Shown here piece after piece: positions 7,955 through 14,105 of a DNA stretch of 51,525 bases. The stretch spans positions 1 to 51,525 of the forward strand of contig CAJUNZ010000008.1 in NCBI GenBank assembly GCA_910587755.1, given 5' to 3'. The position numbers and the translations under genes are program-made. The stretch is from an uncultured Acetatifactor sp. (GTDB lineage Bacteria > Bacillota > Clostridia > Lachnospirales > Lachnospiraceae). Within the stretch, counting starts at the first letter, position 1; every line of letters starts with the position of its first letter. The notes below the pieces were generated by a model that did not search any database, had not been told where the DNA came from, and was given only the letters and a program-made list of their open reading frames with translations.

Positions 7955-9321
7955 TGCTTCTCCCTCCTTAGCCATTCTGCCAACGTCTGCTGTTCTGTCC
8001 TTCCCTCGACAAGATCAGCCTCGTATGTCAGCTTGTAGCCGTTCTGCTTATCCTCGGCTCTGTTTACCAGTTTCATAATGCCCCGTACCTCTTTGTTTTC
8101 CGGGTACCGGGTAAGCATTGCGGTACGCATCTTTGTGACCTTTTCCTTCTCGATATTATCCAGAAGAGAGTCCACAAACGCTCTATTCTGCGCCAGCATA
8201 TAGCACAACCGCCCTAACCGGTAGCTCTGATGCGGCACCTTCATCACATACCAGACAAAGACGGAATCTGCCGCCATCTTCGATATGCCAAATACTCCGG
8301 CCACATATCCGTCAATCAGCAATGCTCTGTTGTATGTGGCTGAGGAACCGACAAAATTATGCGTCCACAGCACACGGTAATACTGCGCTTGTGCTGTCTT
8401 GATCGGGATAATCTGTACCTTGCTGTCCTCCTTGATTTCGTAATCCCTCGGTAGCATACTGCAGTCCAGCGGCTCCAGCTTGCTTTCGGAAGGACGCTTA
8501 ATCTTCTTTCCGTTGGCAAGGGCTGTAGCCTCTTCCTCCCGGTTCGTAGTGATGTAGGCGTTCAAGTCTGCCCTGGTTCCCGGCCTGCCGAATATCGTAT
8601 ATCCGACCGCCTCACCGACTTTTTTCTCCTGATAGCAGAGAACCAGCGCCTTTGCACCCATGCACAAATCGTAGAACTGCTGGTGTCCTGTCTCTGGATC
8701 GAACAGCTGATATTCCGGTTCCTTCCATGTCATTTTTCCCTGCGTGTCATAAAACTTCTCATAGCCGGAGAAGTATGTCGGGGGATTGGCAATAACCAGT
8801 GCATGGGGATCATCCAGTACCTCTTCCAGATGCACCCACATATCCAGAGGACGGTAACTCATTCCTTTCAGCAGATTCCGGATCACTTCTATCTGTTGGT
8901 TGATGCTTTCAATATGTTCTGACCGTCTGAGGCGTAAATCTGTGAGCATCTGATAGAAATAATCATTGCCTGCGTTCTTTGAAGTACGGAGGTATAGCTG
9001 AGCATACAATGCGGTTGCAGGGTCCAGAAGCTCCGAATCCTCAAATCCTTGTGCATGGATTTCCAGAGGCTCCAACGACTGTCCGGTAATCGCATACCCC
9101 AGCACCGTTGACATCATATTGACATCGCTGGTTTCAATCTGCTCTGCCCTAAACCCATTCTGCACCGCCAGATTTGCCATAGCAAATGTCCCGGCACACG
9201 GCTCGACAAATCTGGTATATCCTGACTGTGCCGCTGTTTCTATCAGCTTCACAAGAAAGCGCTGCTCCGGTGTTCCCAGGCATCCCAAGAACATTGCGCC
9301 TGGATTCATGAAAAAAGCCAT
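7921..9321 (-). CDS. Phage adenine-type DNA methyltransferase (putative anti-restriction)
   Basis: 466 aa from the ATG at 9321 (MAFFMNPGAMFLG), preceded by AAGGAG. The open frame reaches to 9483, but that part is a structured leader. The SAM-binding motif I is FVEPCAGTFAMANLA (about residues 39-53) and the catalytic motif IV is NPPTYF, in the expected order for an N6-adenine methyltransferase. A long C-terminal region holds many aromatic strands. Phage enzymes of this kind are thought to modify phage DNA against host restriction. The first residue after NPP is Thr in place of the common Tyr/Phe, an unusual variant. Site specificity cannot be read from sequence. Confidence 0.8.
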   Translation of the reverse strand: MAFFMNPGAMFLGCLGTPEQRFLVKLIETAAQSGYTRFVEPCAGTFAMANLAVQNGFRAEQIETSDVNMMSTVLGYAITGQSLEPLEIHAQGFEDSELLDPATALYAQLYLRTSKNAGNDYFYQMLTDLRLRRSEHIESINQQIEVIRNLLKGMSYRPLDMWVHLEEVLDDPHALVIANPPTYFSGYEKFYDTQGKMTWKEPEYQLFDPETGHQQFYDLCMGAKALVLCYQEKKVGEAVGYTIFGRPGTRADLNAYITTNREEEATALANGKKIKRPSESKLEPLDCSMLPRDYEIKEDSKVQIIPIKTAQAQYYRVLWTHNFVGSSATYNRALLIDGYVAGVFGISKMAADSVFVWYVMKVPHQSYRLGRLCYMLAQNRAFVDSLLDNIEKEKVTKMRTAMLTRYPENKEVRGIMKLVNRAEDKQNGYKLTYEADLVEGRTEQQTLAEWLRREKQWQKNRAKASK

Positions 9322-9355
9322 TCGCCTATCACTCCTTCCCTTTTTTGTTAAATCT

Positions 9356-9414
9356 AAACAAAAACCGAGGCGGCTCCCCTGGTATAACCCCGGAGATTTT
9401 TGATACCGCCTCGG
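9356..9414 (-). terminator. Intrinsic terminator/attenuator in methyltransferase leader (T2)
   Basis: Minus-strand stem CCGAGGCGG (9414-9406) pairs with CCGCCTCGG (9373-9365) and is followed by TTTTTGTTT. An inner CTCC/GGAG pair and a competing GGTAT/ATACC pair (9408-9404 with 9384-9380) lie in the loop. It ends about 34 bases before the methyltransferase ATG, so it could act as an attenuator. Confidence 0.65.
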
Positions 9415-9424
9415 CATATTGCAC

Positions 9425-9457
9425 AAAAAAGGCACCGTACTCACTGAATACGATGCC
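9425..9457 (-). terminator. Intrinsic terminator after the tRNA-like element (T1)
   Basis: Minus-strand GGCATCGTA (9457-9449) pairs with TACGGTGCC (9439-9431): 9 bp with one G-U, loop TTCAGTGAG, then TTTTTT. It begins 8 bases after the CCA of the tRNA-like element, a natural 3' end for it. Confidence 0.7.
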
Positions 9458-9465
9458 GTTGTTTT

Positions 9466-9535
9466 TGGACCGGAACCCTGCAATGAACAGGAACTCTCCC
9501 CTGGGAGGGGAACGTGTTGCTTACACCAGTTCCGG
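9466..9535 (-). ncRNA. tRNA-like cloverleaf with CCC anticodon loop and encoded CCA
   Basis: On the minus strand: a 7-bp acceptor stem CCGGAAC/GTTCCGG (9535-9529 with 9476-9470), discriminator T, CCA at 9468-9466; D-arm GTGT-AAGCA-ACAC; anticodon arm TTCCC-CTCCCAG-GGGAG (loop 9507-9501, anticodon CCC, Gly); a 4-nt variable part; T-arm CCTG-TTCATTG-CAGG. U8, A14, A21, U33 and A37 equivalents are present. Odd points are a 5-nt D-loop without GG, a T-arm of 4 bp and U instead of A58. It may be a reduced phage tRNA-Gly or a tRNA mimic with a regulatory job. Terminator T1 follows at once. Confidence 0.5.
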
Positions 9536-9543
9536 ATGATATG

Positions 9544-10044
9544 TTAAAAACCCGCCATACCGAATAAACTCATTTGCTGGTAGCCGTTATCTTCTTTCAC
9601 TACCGCTTTTGCAGGCTGCTTATTGTCTGCTTTCTTTTTCTTCTCCTTTGGCGGCGTCGGATCGGGCAACTCCTTGATTGCTTCTCCCGTATTCTCAGCC
9701 CACCATTCTGCAAAGACTGTTCTGTGGCACCAATCTTCCGGTACCCTTACATCTTCATAGCACAGCAGAACCAGGTCTTTTCCTTCGCTCTGTGCTTTTT
9801 GCTCCAGGCGCTTAACCATGCTGATGATTCTCTCTGTGCCGATCCCTTCCAGCTTGCCGTAATATGCAGGCTTGAAACTCTCCAAATCCATATTCAGCAT
9901 ATATCCCTTTGGAGCCAGGGAATAGCACTGCTCTTTCAGCGCATATCCCAGGGGGAACTTCGGCTGTCCTATGCTGATTCCCACCGGATAATACTTATCA
10001 TTCAACAGCTCTTTGTTGCTGTATCTGCTTACCCATATTGCCAT
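9544..10044 (-). CDS. DUF488 family protein
   Basis: 166 aa from the ATG at 10044 (MAIWVSRYSNKELLNDKYYP), with AAGGAG eight bases upstream; a longer frame from 10074 lacks a site. The DUF488 signature LLCYEDV...WCHRTVFAEWWAEN sits at about residues 98-124, and the C-terminus is a Lys/Pro-rich linker plus a short MSLFGMAGF tail that resembles a clamp-binding (PIP-like) peptide (QMSLFG). DUF488 function is unknown; Cys/His placement suggests a catalytic or metal site. It is the first gene after the late promoter region and precedes the tRNA-like leader and methyltransferase. Confidence 0.75.
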   Translation of the reverse strand: MAIWVSRYSNKELLNDKYYPVGISIGQPKFPLGYALKEQCYSLAPKGYMLNMDLESFKPAYYGKLEGIGTERIISMVKRLEQKAQSEGKDLVLLCYEDVRVPEDWCHRTVFAEWWAENTGEAIKELPDPTPPKEKKKKADNKQPAKAVVKEDNGYQQMSLFGMAGF

Positions 10045-10080
10045 CTTAATCACTCCTTCAGACTGTATTTCCATAGTTTA

Positions 10081-10109
10081 ATTATACTATACGGACGGTC
10101 CTAAGTACA
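10081..10109 (-). promoter_or_regulatory. Probable late promoter before the DUF488-terminase-head operon
   Basis: Minus-strand TATAAT (10086-10081) with a 17-bp gap to a poor -35 (TGTACT, 10109-10104). A weak -35 fits a promoter that needs the ArpU-like activator encoded just upstream. The spacer holds the palindrome GGACGGTCC (10093-10101, plus-strand reading). Confidence 0.45.
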
Positions 10110-10329
10110 TTGAAATACCCTTATTTAACCGATTGTTAACAATTCCTCCGGGCTTTGTGGCGGGCCTTTCGACCCGCCCTGCTGCCTGTTTGGGAAGAAA
10201 AACAACTGGCTATTTTTTAGGGGTGACATATGGGCTTATTGGCTGATACCATATTATCATTGAGAATTTCTAATGTAAACCTACTCTTTTTCTCCCTGCC
10301 TTTCATATAGCCACAGGGAGCGTTCAAAA
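10110..10329. other. Late regulatory intergenic region with palindromes
   Basis: No gene is seen in 10045-10329. It contains the perfect palindrome ATTGTTAACAAT (10132-10143), a strong hairpin GGCGGG/CCCGCC (10159-10164 with 10173-10178) without a U-run, and a 7-bp inverted repeat CTCCCTG/CAGGGAG (10291-10297, 10314-10320). The first could be an activator site for the late regulator. A packaging (cos/pac) site could also lie here, since terS follows downstream. Confidence 0.4.
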
Positions 10330-10914
10330 TCATATCCCAAGCAAGTAAACAGCCACTATTCCACAAGCTATCCCTAAGTCCTTGTAGACCGTCTTATCGC
10401 TTACATTTTCTACTTCCGAAATCTCCTGCACCGAATACTGCTTTTCCTCCAGATACATCATGCTAAGCTCCCTATATCGGCGCTTCGCCTCTTCACTTCC
10501 GGACTTTTCGCACTCTTCCCGGTACATTTCCGTTGCTTTTTCTATGCGGTAGATGCAGTATAAATCCTCCTGCCTCCGCTTCTCTTCATCCTTAATCGTC
10601 CTCTCGGACCGGCTTACCGTTTCCCTTACACTTCCCATGAGGTCCTGTATGAACTTCCATCGGAGTTCAATCTGCTCTTCCTCCGTAAACTCCGCCTCGT
10701 CCGACAGTGTAGCCTTAATTCGCCGATACGAGCTGAGCATCTTTTTCGTTTTCTTGACCTTATTCTCTTCCCTTGCCCGTTTCTTATCCGACTTGACCTG
10801 CTCCGCCCGGAACCGTTTTACTGCCTCTTCCCCTGCTACTGCAGCAATCTGGTTGATCTGCTCCTGTGTCAGAACATACATAGGGATTTTACTTTCAGTC
10901 CTATCCGTTGCCAT
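10330..10914 (-). CDS. ArpU/RinA-like phage late transcription regulator
   Basis: 194 aa; ATG at 10914 with AAGGAGG. The N-terminal 110 residues are very basic and helical (ENKVKKTKKMLSSYRRIK); a sigma-70 region 4-like helix-turn-helix closes the protein (YSVQEISEVENVSDKTVYKDL). Size, position (last early gene, before a silent gap and the terminase operon) and fold match ArpU/RinA-type activators that switch on late genes. It probably acts on the weak promoter at about 10.1 kb. A repressor operator lies in its own leader at 10942-10955. Confidence 0.75.
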   Translation of the reverse strand: MATDRTESKIPMYVLTQEQINQIAAVAGEEAVKRFRAEQVKSDKKRAREENKVKKTKKMLSSYRRIKATLSDEAEFTEEEQIELRWKFIQDLMGSVRETVSRSERTIKDEEKRRQEDLYCIYRIEKATEMYREECEKSGSEEAKRRYRELSMMYLEEKQYSVQEISEVENVSDKTVYKDLGIACGIVAVYLLGI

Positions 10915-10933
10915 AATGTCGCCTCCTTAATTC

Positions 10934-10962
10934 TTGACTTCCTCGCAAATGCGAGTTATGCT
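10934..10962 (+). promoter_or_regulatory. Counter-oriented promoter with perfect repressor operator in its spacer
   Basis: Plus-strand TTGACT (10934-10939), 17-bp spacer, TATGCT (10957-10962). The spacer holds the perfect palindrome CTCGCAAATGCGAG (10942-10955) with 2 bases before and 1 after, the same geometry as the operator in the early promoter at 21816-21844. Transcription would run against the phage early genes. Confidence 0.6.
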
Positions 10963-10968
10963 CATATT

Positions 10969-11005
10969 GGTGGTTGAGTCGTCTCGAAAGGGGCGGCTTT
11001 TCTTT
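10969..11005 (+). ncRNA. Candidate ~37-nt repressor-controlled small RNA
   Basis: Predicted from the promoter at 10934-10962 (start about 10969) and the terminator at 10978-11008. The RNA would be mostly the terminator hairpin with a short GU-rich 5' tail. Its 3' U-run overlaps, antisense, the stop codon of the gene ending at 11007. No open reading frame fits inside. Confidence 0.35.
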
Positions 11006-11008
11006 TTT
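10978..11008 (+). terminator. Intrinsic terminator facing rightward
   Basis: GTCGTCTC (10978-10985) pairs with GGGGCGGC (10990-10997), 8 bp including G-U pairs, GAAA tetraloop, then TTTTCTTTTTT. The U-run exists only on the plus strand, so it does not serve the leftward phage genes. Confidence 0.65.
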
Positions 11009-11264
11009 ACCTGCGCCTTTTCGTGCAGGTGGCGAAGTGCGATATGTAGCCGGTACCTTCTGCCTCGCTACTGTTTACCCTGTCTGCCGCTACTACTTCT
11101 CCGGCATAGGTAACGATTCTCTCAGTTGCTTTCTTTCCGGCCTCCGGTCTGCGGTAGCTTATCATGGTAGGGTCCACCGGCATATTCTTTCCTGCCTTTG
11201 TCCTGATCCACATAATTTGCTTTCCGCAACTCTTGCACACTCCAAACGGATTCGCTGACCTCAT
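11007..11264 (-). CDS. Phage protein with Cys pair, unknown function
   Basis: 85 aa; ATG at 11264, AAGGAG nine bases upstream. The N-terminus FGVCKSCGKQIMWIRTKAGKNMPVD has a zinc-ribbon knuckle (CxxC), and a single CTKRRR near the end could complete the site with H74. Proteins with this start are common in Clostridia prophages just before the late regulator. A nucleic-acid-binding role is possible; none is known to me. Confidence 0.75.
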   Translation of the reverse strand: MRSANPFGVCKSCGKQIMWIRTKAGKNMPVDPTMISYRRPEAGKKATERIVTYAGEVVAADRVNSSEAEGTGYISHFATCTKRRR

Positions 11265-11286
11265 GGGTTCTTTCTCCTTTCCGATG

Positions 11287-11484
11287 TCAGGCTTTCTTTT
11301 CCAGACATCTGCACTTATATGTAGAACGCATATCGAATGTAGGTTTCTCCTTACATTTCTTACGCTTTACATCTTCCTCAGACAGCCACACTTCATGCAA
11401 TCTACACCAATACTTCGGGGATTTGCAGATTCTATTATTCAATCCCATCCGTGGATTTCTGCTGTCTGCTTTCTGGTATCGCAT
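11287..11484 (-). CDS. Small Cys-containing phage protein, unknown function
   Basis: 65 aa; ATG at 11484 with GGAGG eight bases upstream. Basic, with Cys at NRICKSPKYWCRLHEVWL and a C-terminal KCRCLEKK, possibly a zinc-binding fold. It lies between the DUF5131 gene and the preceding Cys-pair protein and is probably co-transcribed. No family recognised. Confidence 0.65.
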   Translation of the reverse strand: MRYQKADSRNPRMGLNNRICKSPKYWCRLHEVWLSEEDVKRKKCKEKPTFDMRSTYKCRCLEKKA

Positions 11485-11498
11485 TTTATCATCCTCCG

Positions 11499-12332
11499 TT
11501 ACTTATTTCCCTTTAATCCATCCGGAAACTCCTGAATCAATGGCTCTCCCCATATCTCCGAAAGGCTGGATTTCATGAATATCGGGATTTCGTATTTCCG
11601 GCACTCTTCCAGTAGATTTTCTATCCATACTCTCTCCGGCACCACCTTATTCTTCCTTCTCCCTGTCTCTGCTCCTACAATTATCCAGTCCGGCTTCGCC
11701 ATGACTGTATCTAACTGCCACAAATCCTCCAGAATCGGCTCCATTGACAGAAACCAGTGAATCCCTTCTCTGTCACCAAACCAGGCATATCTGTCATTGG
11801 AATTTGTCACGCTACTGCCAAACCAGAAATTATCTGTCCGTGTAATCTTCCCGGATTTTTTCAGTTCGATATATCTCTCCGGATTCTTCGTCAAGAACAG
11901 GTAATTATGCTGAGGGGCTTTCCTGCAGGCATCAAATACCGCCTCTATCCAGCTGTCTGGTACCCATTTCCCGAATAAATCTGCCATTGAGCAGACAAAG
12001 ATATTTCTGCCTGTCTTATTTGCATAATCTTCCAGCTTGTATCTGTGGAAAGTCGGGGCAAACCCAAACGGATACGGCGTCACCTTGCCATTGTACGGTT
12101 CAAACGGCTCCGGCTTTCCTCCTGTCGTCAGTGGATATTTCGTTTCATACACACCTTTTGATACCTCAAAAGTTTCTGCATCGAGCCAGAATCCAGTACC
12201 CGCCTCTCTCAAATCACCCTTTCCCCGGAACCGCTCTGCTATTCCCCTGGCGTAGCAATACTCACAGCCATGCAGACAGCCCGTGACCGGATTCCAACTG
12301 CTATCACACCAGTCAATCTTCGTCTTATCCAT
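11499..12332 (-). CDS. DUF5131 / phage Gp37-Gp68 family, radical-SAM-like protein
   Basis: 277 aa; ATG at 12332 with AGGAGT. The start MDKTKIDWCDSSWNPVTGC is the hallmark of the Gp37/Gp68 family, and CLHGCEYCYAR is a CxxxCxxC cluster motif as in radical SAM enzymes (about residues 19-26). Other family strands: NIFVCSMADLFG, YLFLTKNPERY, FGSSVTN and LSMEPILEDL. Such proteins occur widely in phages; the substrate is unknown, with nucleic acid or nucleotide modification a reasonable guess. Full length for the family, no sign of decay. Confidence 0.85.
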   Translation of the reverse strand: MDKTKIDWCDSSWNPVTGCLHGCEYCYARGIAERFRGKGDLREAGTGFWLDAETFEVSKGVYETKYPLTTGGKPEPFEPYNGKVTPYPFGFAPTFHRYKLEDYANKTGRNIFVCSMADLFGKWVPDSWIEAVFDACRKAPQHNYLFLTKNPERYIELKKSGKITRTDNFWFGSSVTNSNDRYAWFGDREGIHWFLSMEPILEDLWQLDTVMAKPDWIIVGAETGRRKNKVVPERVWIENLLEECRKYEIPIFMKSSLSEIWGEPLIQEFPDGLKGNK

Positions 12333-12338
12333 AAATTC

Positions 12339-12578
12339 TCACTCCTGCTTTTCCTCGACTTTGCCGACAATCTCTTTCAGCCGATCCTTAAACGCTTCGA
12401 CCTCCGACTCCGGCACATCAACCATTGTTATGATCCCCTTCGGTGCCTCCGCTCCGGGAGAATCCGGTTCTCTCACAACCACTATATCCCCTACCTCAAC
12501 CTTTGCTTTGCTGATGTAGGAATATTCACGCCCCTGCGGCTTTCCGTCTCTCAAAAATCTCAGCTTCACTAAATTCAT
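12339..12578 (-). CDS. Small phage protein, unknown function
   Basis: 79 aa from ATG 12578 (MNLVKLRFLRDGKPQGREY). Another ATG at 12584 overlaps the previous stop (ATGA) but is only 3 bases from GGAG, so the second start is preferred. Beta-rich with AKVEVGDIVVVRE, then an acidic helical C-terminus ending in GKVEEKQE. Resembles small SH3-like early phage proteins; no function assigned. Confidence 0.65.
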   Translation of the reverse strand: MNLVKLRFLRDGKPQGREYSYISKAKVEVGDIVVVREPDSPGAEAPKGIITMVDVPESEVEAFKDRLKEIVGKVEEKQE

Positions 12579-12580
12579 AA

Positions 12581-12886
12581 TCATTTTCTCCTTCCACGTT
12601 CTATGTCCTGTAATTCCTCAATCGTCACTAACCTGCAGTCCGGCAGCATAATTAACGGTTCTCCCAATACTACCCGCCTGCCCTCTATCCTCATTCTCGG
12701 ATAACTCACAATTACCTTACATTCCTGAGCTACCTGGTATGAGGAATCAGAAATAATCTTCCTGATGCGCTTCTGGTCTGCCTGGGAAGTCTGCCTCCCG
12801 TTTATCGGAATCTTTCCAAACTCCCTATCCATTGCGTTCTGCTCTTTGAATATTCGCTCATACACATATATAAAACCTCGTGCCAC
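12581..12886 (-). CDS. Phage early protein, unknown function
   Basis: 101 aa from the GTG at 12886, which lies eight bases after AAGGAG; an in-frame GTG nine bases upstream touches the site. Contains a basic helical middle (QADQKRIRKIISD) and a strand-rich end (CRLVTIEELQDIERGRRK). Ends against the next gene with a stop/start overlap. No family recognised. Confidence 0.6.
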   Translation of the reverse strand: MARGFIYVYERIFKEQNAMDREFGKIPINGRQTSQADQKRIRKIISDSSYQVAQECKVIVSYPRMRIEGRRVVLGEPLIMLPDCRLVTIEELQDIERGRRK

Positions 12887-12898
12887 GCCAATCACTCC

Positions 12899-13096
12899 TT
12901 ACTTTGCTGTCAACTCCGCATATTCATTCATTATTTTTTGTATTACACATGACGAACACTCTGATCCGCAATCTGCACCGCACGGAAGGTCTATATCGTC
13001 TATCTGACTTTCTCCACCGCTTGTAGCCGGATTAGTAAAGCTGCAACATTCTTCCGGAACATAATTTCCATCATCGAGTTTTGCCATTTTTACCAT
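12899..13096 (-). CDS. Small Cys-rich phage protein
   Basis: 65 aa from ATG 13096 with AGGAGG ten bases upstream; the longer frame from 13246 overlaps the neighbouring gene. Six cysteines, in PEECCSF and DLPCGADCGSECSSC, imply a metal site (zinc or possibly Fe-S). A helical tail (VIQKIMNEYAELTAK) follows. Function unknown. Confidence 0.65.
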   Translation of the reverse strand: MVKMAKLDDGNYVPEECCSFTNPATSGGESQIDDIDLPCGADCGSECSSCVIQKIMNEYAELTAK

Positions 13097-13103
13097 TGAT
13101 TTG

Positions 13104-13415
13104 TTACCTCCTGTTGGCTTTCTTAATCCTCTCAATCTCCGTAAGGGCCGGCTTATTGACACATTTCTCCATGCCCTCTGCCAGCTCCTTTGCTCCCGGA
13201 TTGCCTCTCTCCACTTCGTCTGCAAGGTGCCGCAGGACCAGCACAATCAGTCCTGCGTCTGCCTTTGCATAGGGAGATATGGCATTGATAATTTTCTCGG
13301 AGTAGTGCTGCAGACCTCTCTCAATCAGCCTCATAGCCTCCGGCGTCTTGCCTTCTGCAATCAGCTTATTGCCCCGGTCAACGTAACTGCTCATTCTTAC
13401 TTTCCCAAATGCCAT
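13104..13415 (-). CDS. Helical phage protein, unknown function
   Basis: 103 aa; ATG at 13415 with AGGAGG five bases upstream. Predicted all-helical (SSYVDRGNKLIAEGKTPEAM looks TPR-like, then VLRHLADEVERGN). It sits among the recombination/replication accessory genes between an acidic protein and a Cys-rich protein. No family assigned. Confidence 0.65.
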   Translation of the reverse strand: MAFGKVRMSSYVDRGNKLIAEGKTPEAMRLIERGLQHYSEKIINAISPYAKADAGLIVLVLRHLADEVERGNPGAKELAEGMEKCVNKPALTEIERIKKANRR

Positions 13416-13424
13416 AGCTGCCTC

Positions 13425-14105
13425 CTATTCCTCTGAATCGTCCTCCGGTTCCTCGTATCCATATCCATCCTCAGAATCATCCGGGCCTAAAAGCTCGTCT
13501 GTAATATCGTCCAGCTCTTCCTCCTGCCCCTCTTCTGATTCTCCCTCCGGCTCTCCTTCTGCCGCTTCTCCCGGATTAGTTTCTGTCGCATCCACTTCTC
13601 TAAATTCTCCGTCAATTACCTCGCTCTCGGCATCCGGGCCAGGAAGCCCCAGGATTGTTCTGCCCTCAATGGCATTTGAACCGGCAGAATCTTCGTCAGC
13701 CTTCTGTTCGTTGTCTTGCTGCTGAAAGTCCGAATCGAAGATACTTCTCTGTGCCGTATTTGCAATCGGCACCAGCTTAAATACTCCGGTATCTTCATCC
13801 ATCACCAGCTCCATCTCATTGTTGAAAGAACCAGATTTCTCGTCATTGATCTTTACAACAGATGTCACTTTATGCTTGAACTGCGGCTTGCTGACCTCCC
13901 TTGACTCTCCCTTGATGTCCGGATCATAATTCGGGATAAACTCCTTTACCATAGTGACATCGATTTTCAGAGTCATACTGCCCTCGTCCGAACCTTTTTC
14001 CTGCATATTACCGATCAGGCGCTGGAGGACGAAATTCATATCCTTTTTCATTTCCTCAAACGTGTCGCTGTCAAAATCCAGCTTCTTTTCAAATTCATCA
14101 CTCAT
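13425..14105 (-). CDS. Acidic-tailed phage protein next to DUF1351 gene
   Basis: 226 aa; its ATG overlaps the stop of the DUF1351 gene (ATGA at 14105-14102). The first ~115 residues form a compact, probably beta domain (SMTLKIDVTMVKEFIPNY, VTSVVKINDEKSG). The last ~100 residues are strongly acidic low-complexity sequence with long Glu/Asp runs, perhaps a DNA mimic or a protein-binding tail. Pairing with DUF1351 is common in Firmicutes phages. Function unknown. Confidence 0.7.
   Translation of the reverse strand: MSDEFEKKLDFDSDTFEEMKKDMNFVLQRLIGNMQEKGSDEGSMTLKIDVTMVKEFIPNYDPDIKGESREVSKPQFKHKVTSVVKINDEKSGSFNNEMELVMDEDTGVFKLVPIANTAQRSIFDSDFQQQDNEQKADEDSAGSNAIEGRTILGLPGPDAESEVIDGEFREVDATETNPGEAAEGEPEGESEEGQEEELDDITDELLGPDDSEDGYGYEEPEDDSEE

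Noticed and set aside
10291..10320. Hairpin after the late regulator as its terminator
   Set aside because: On the minus strand the stem is followed by an A-run, not a U-run; on the plus strand there is no U-run either.
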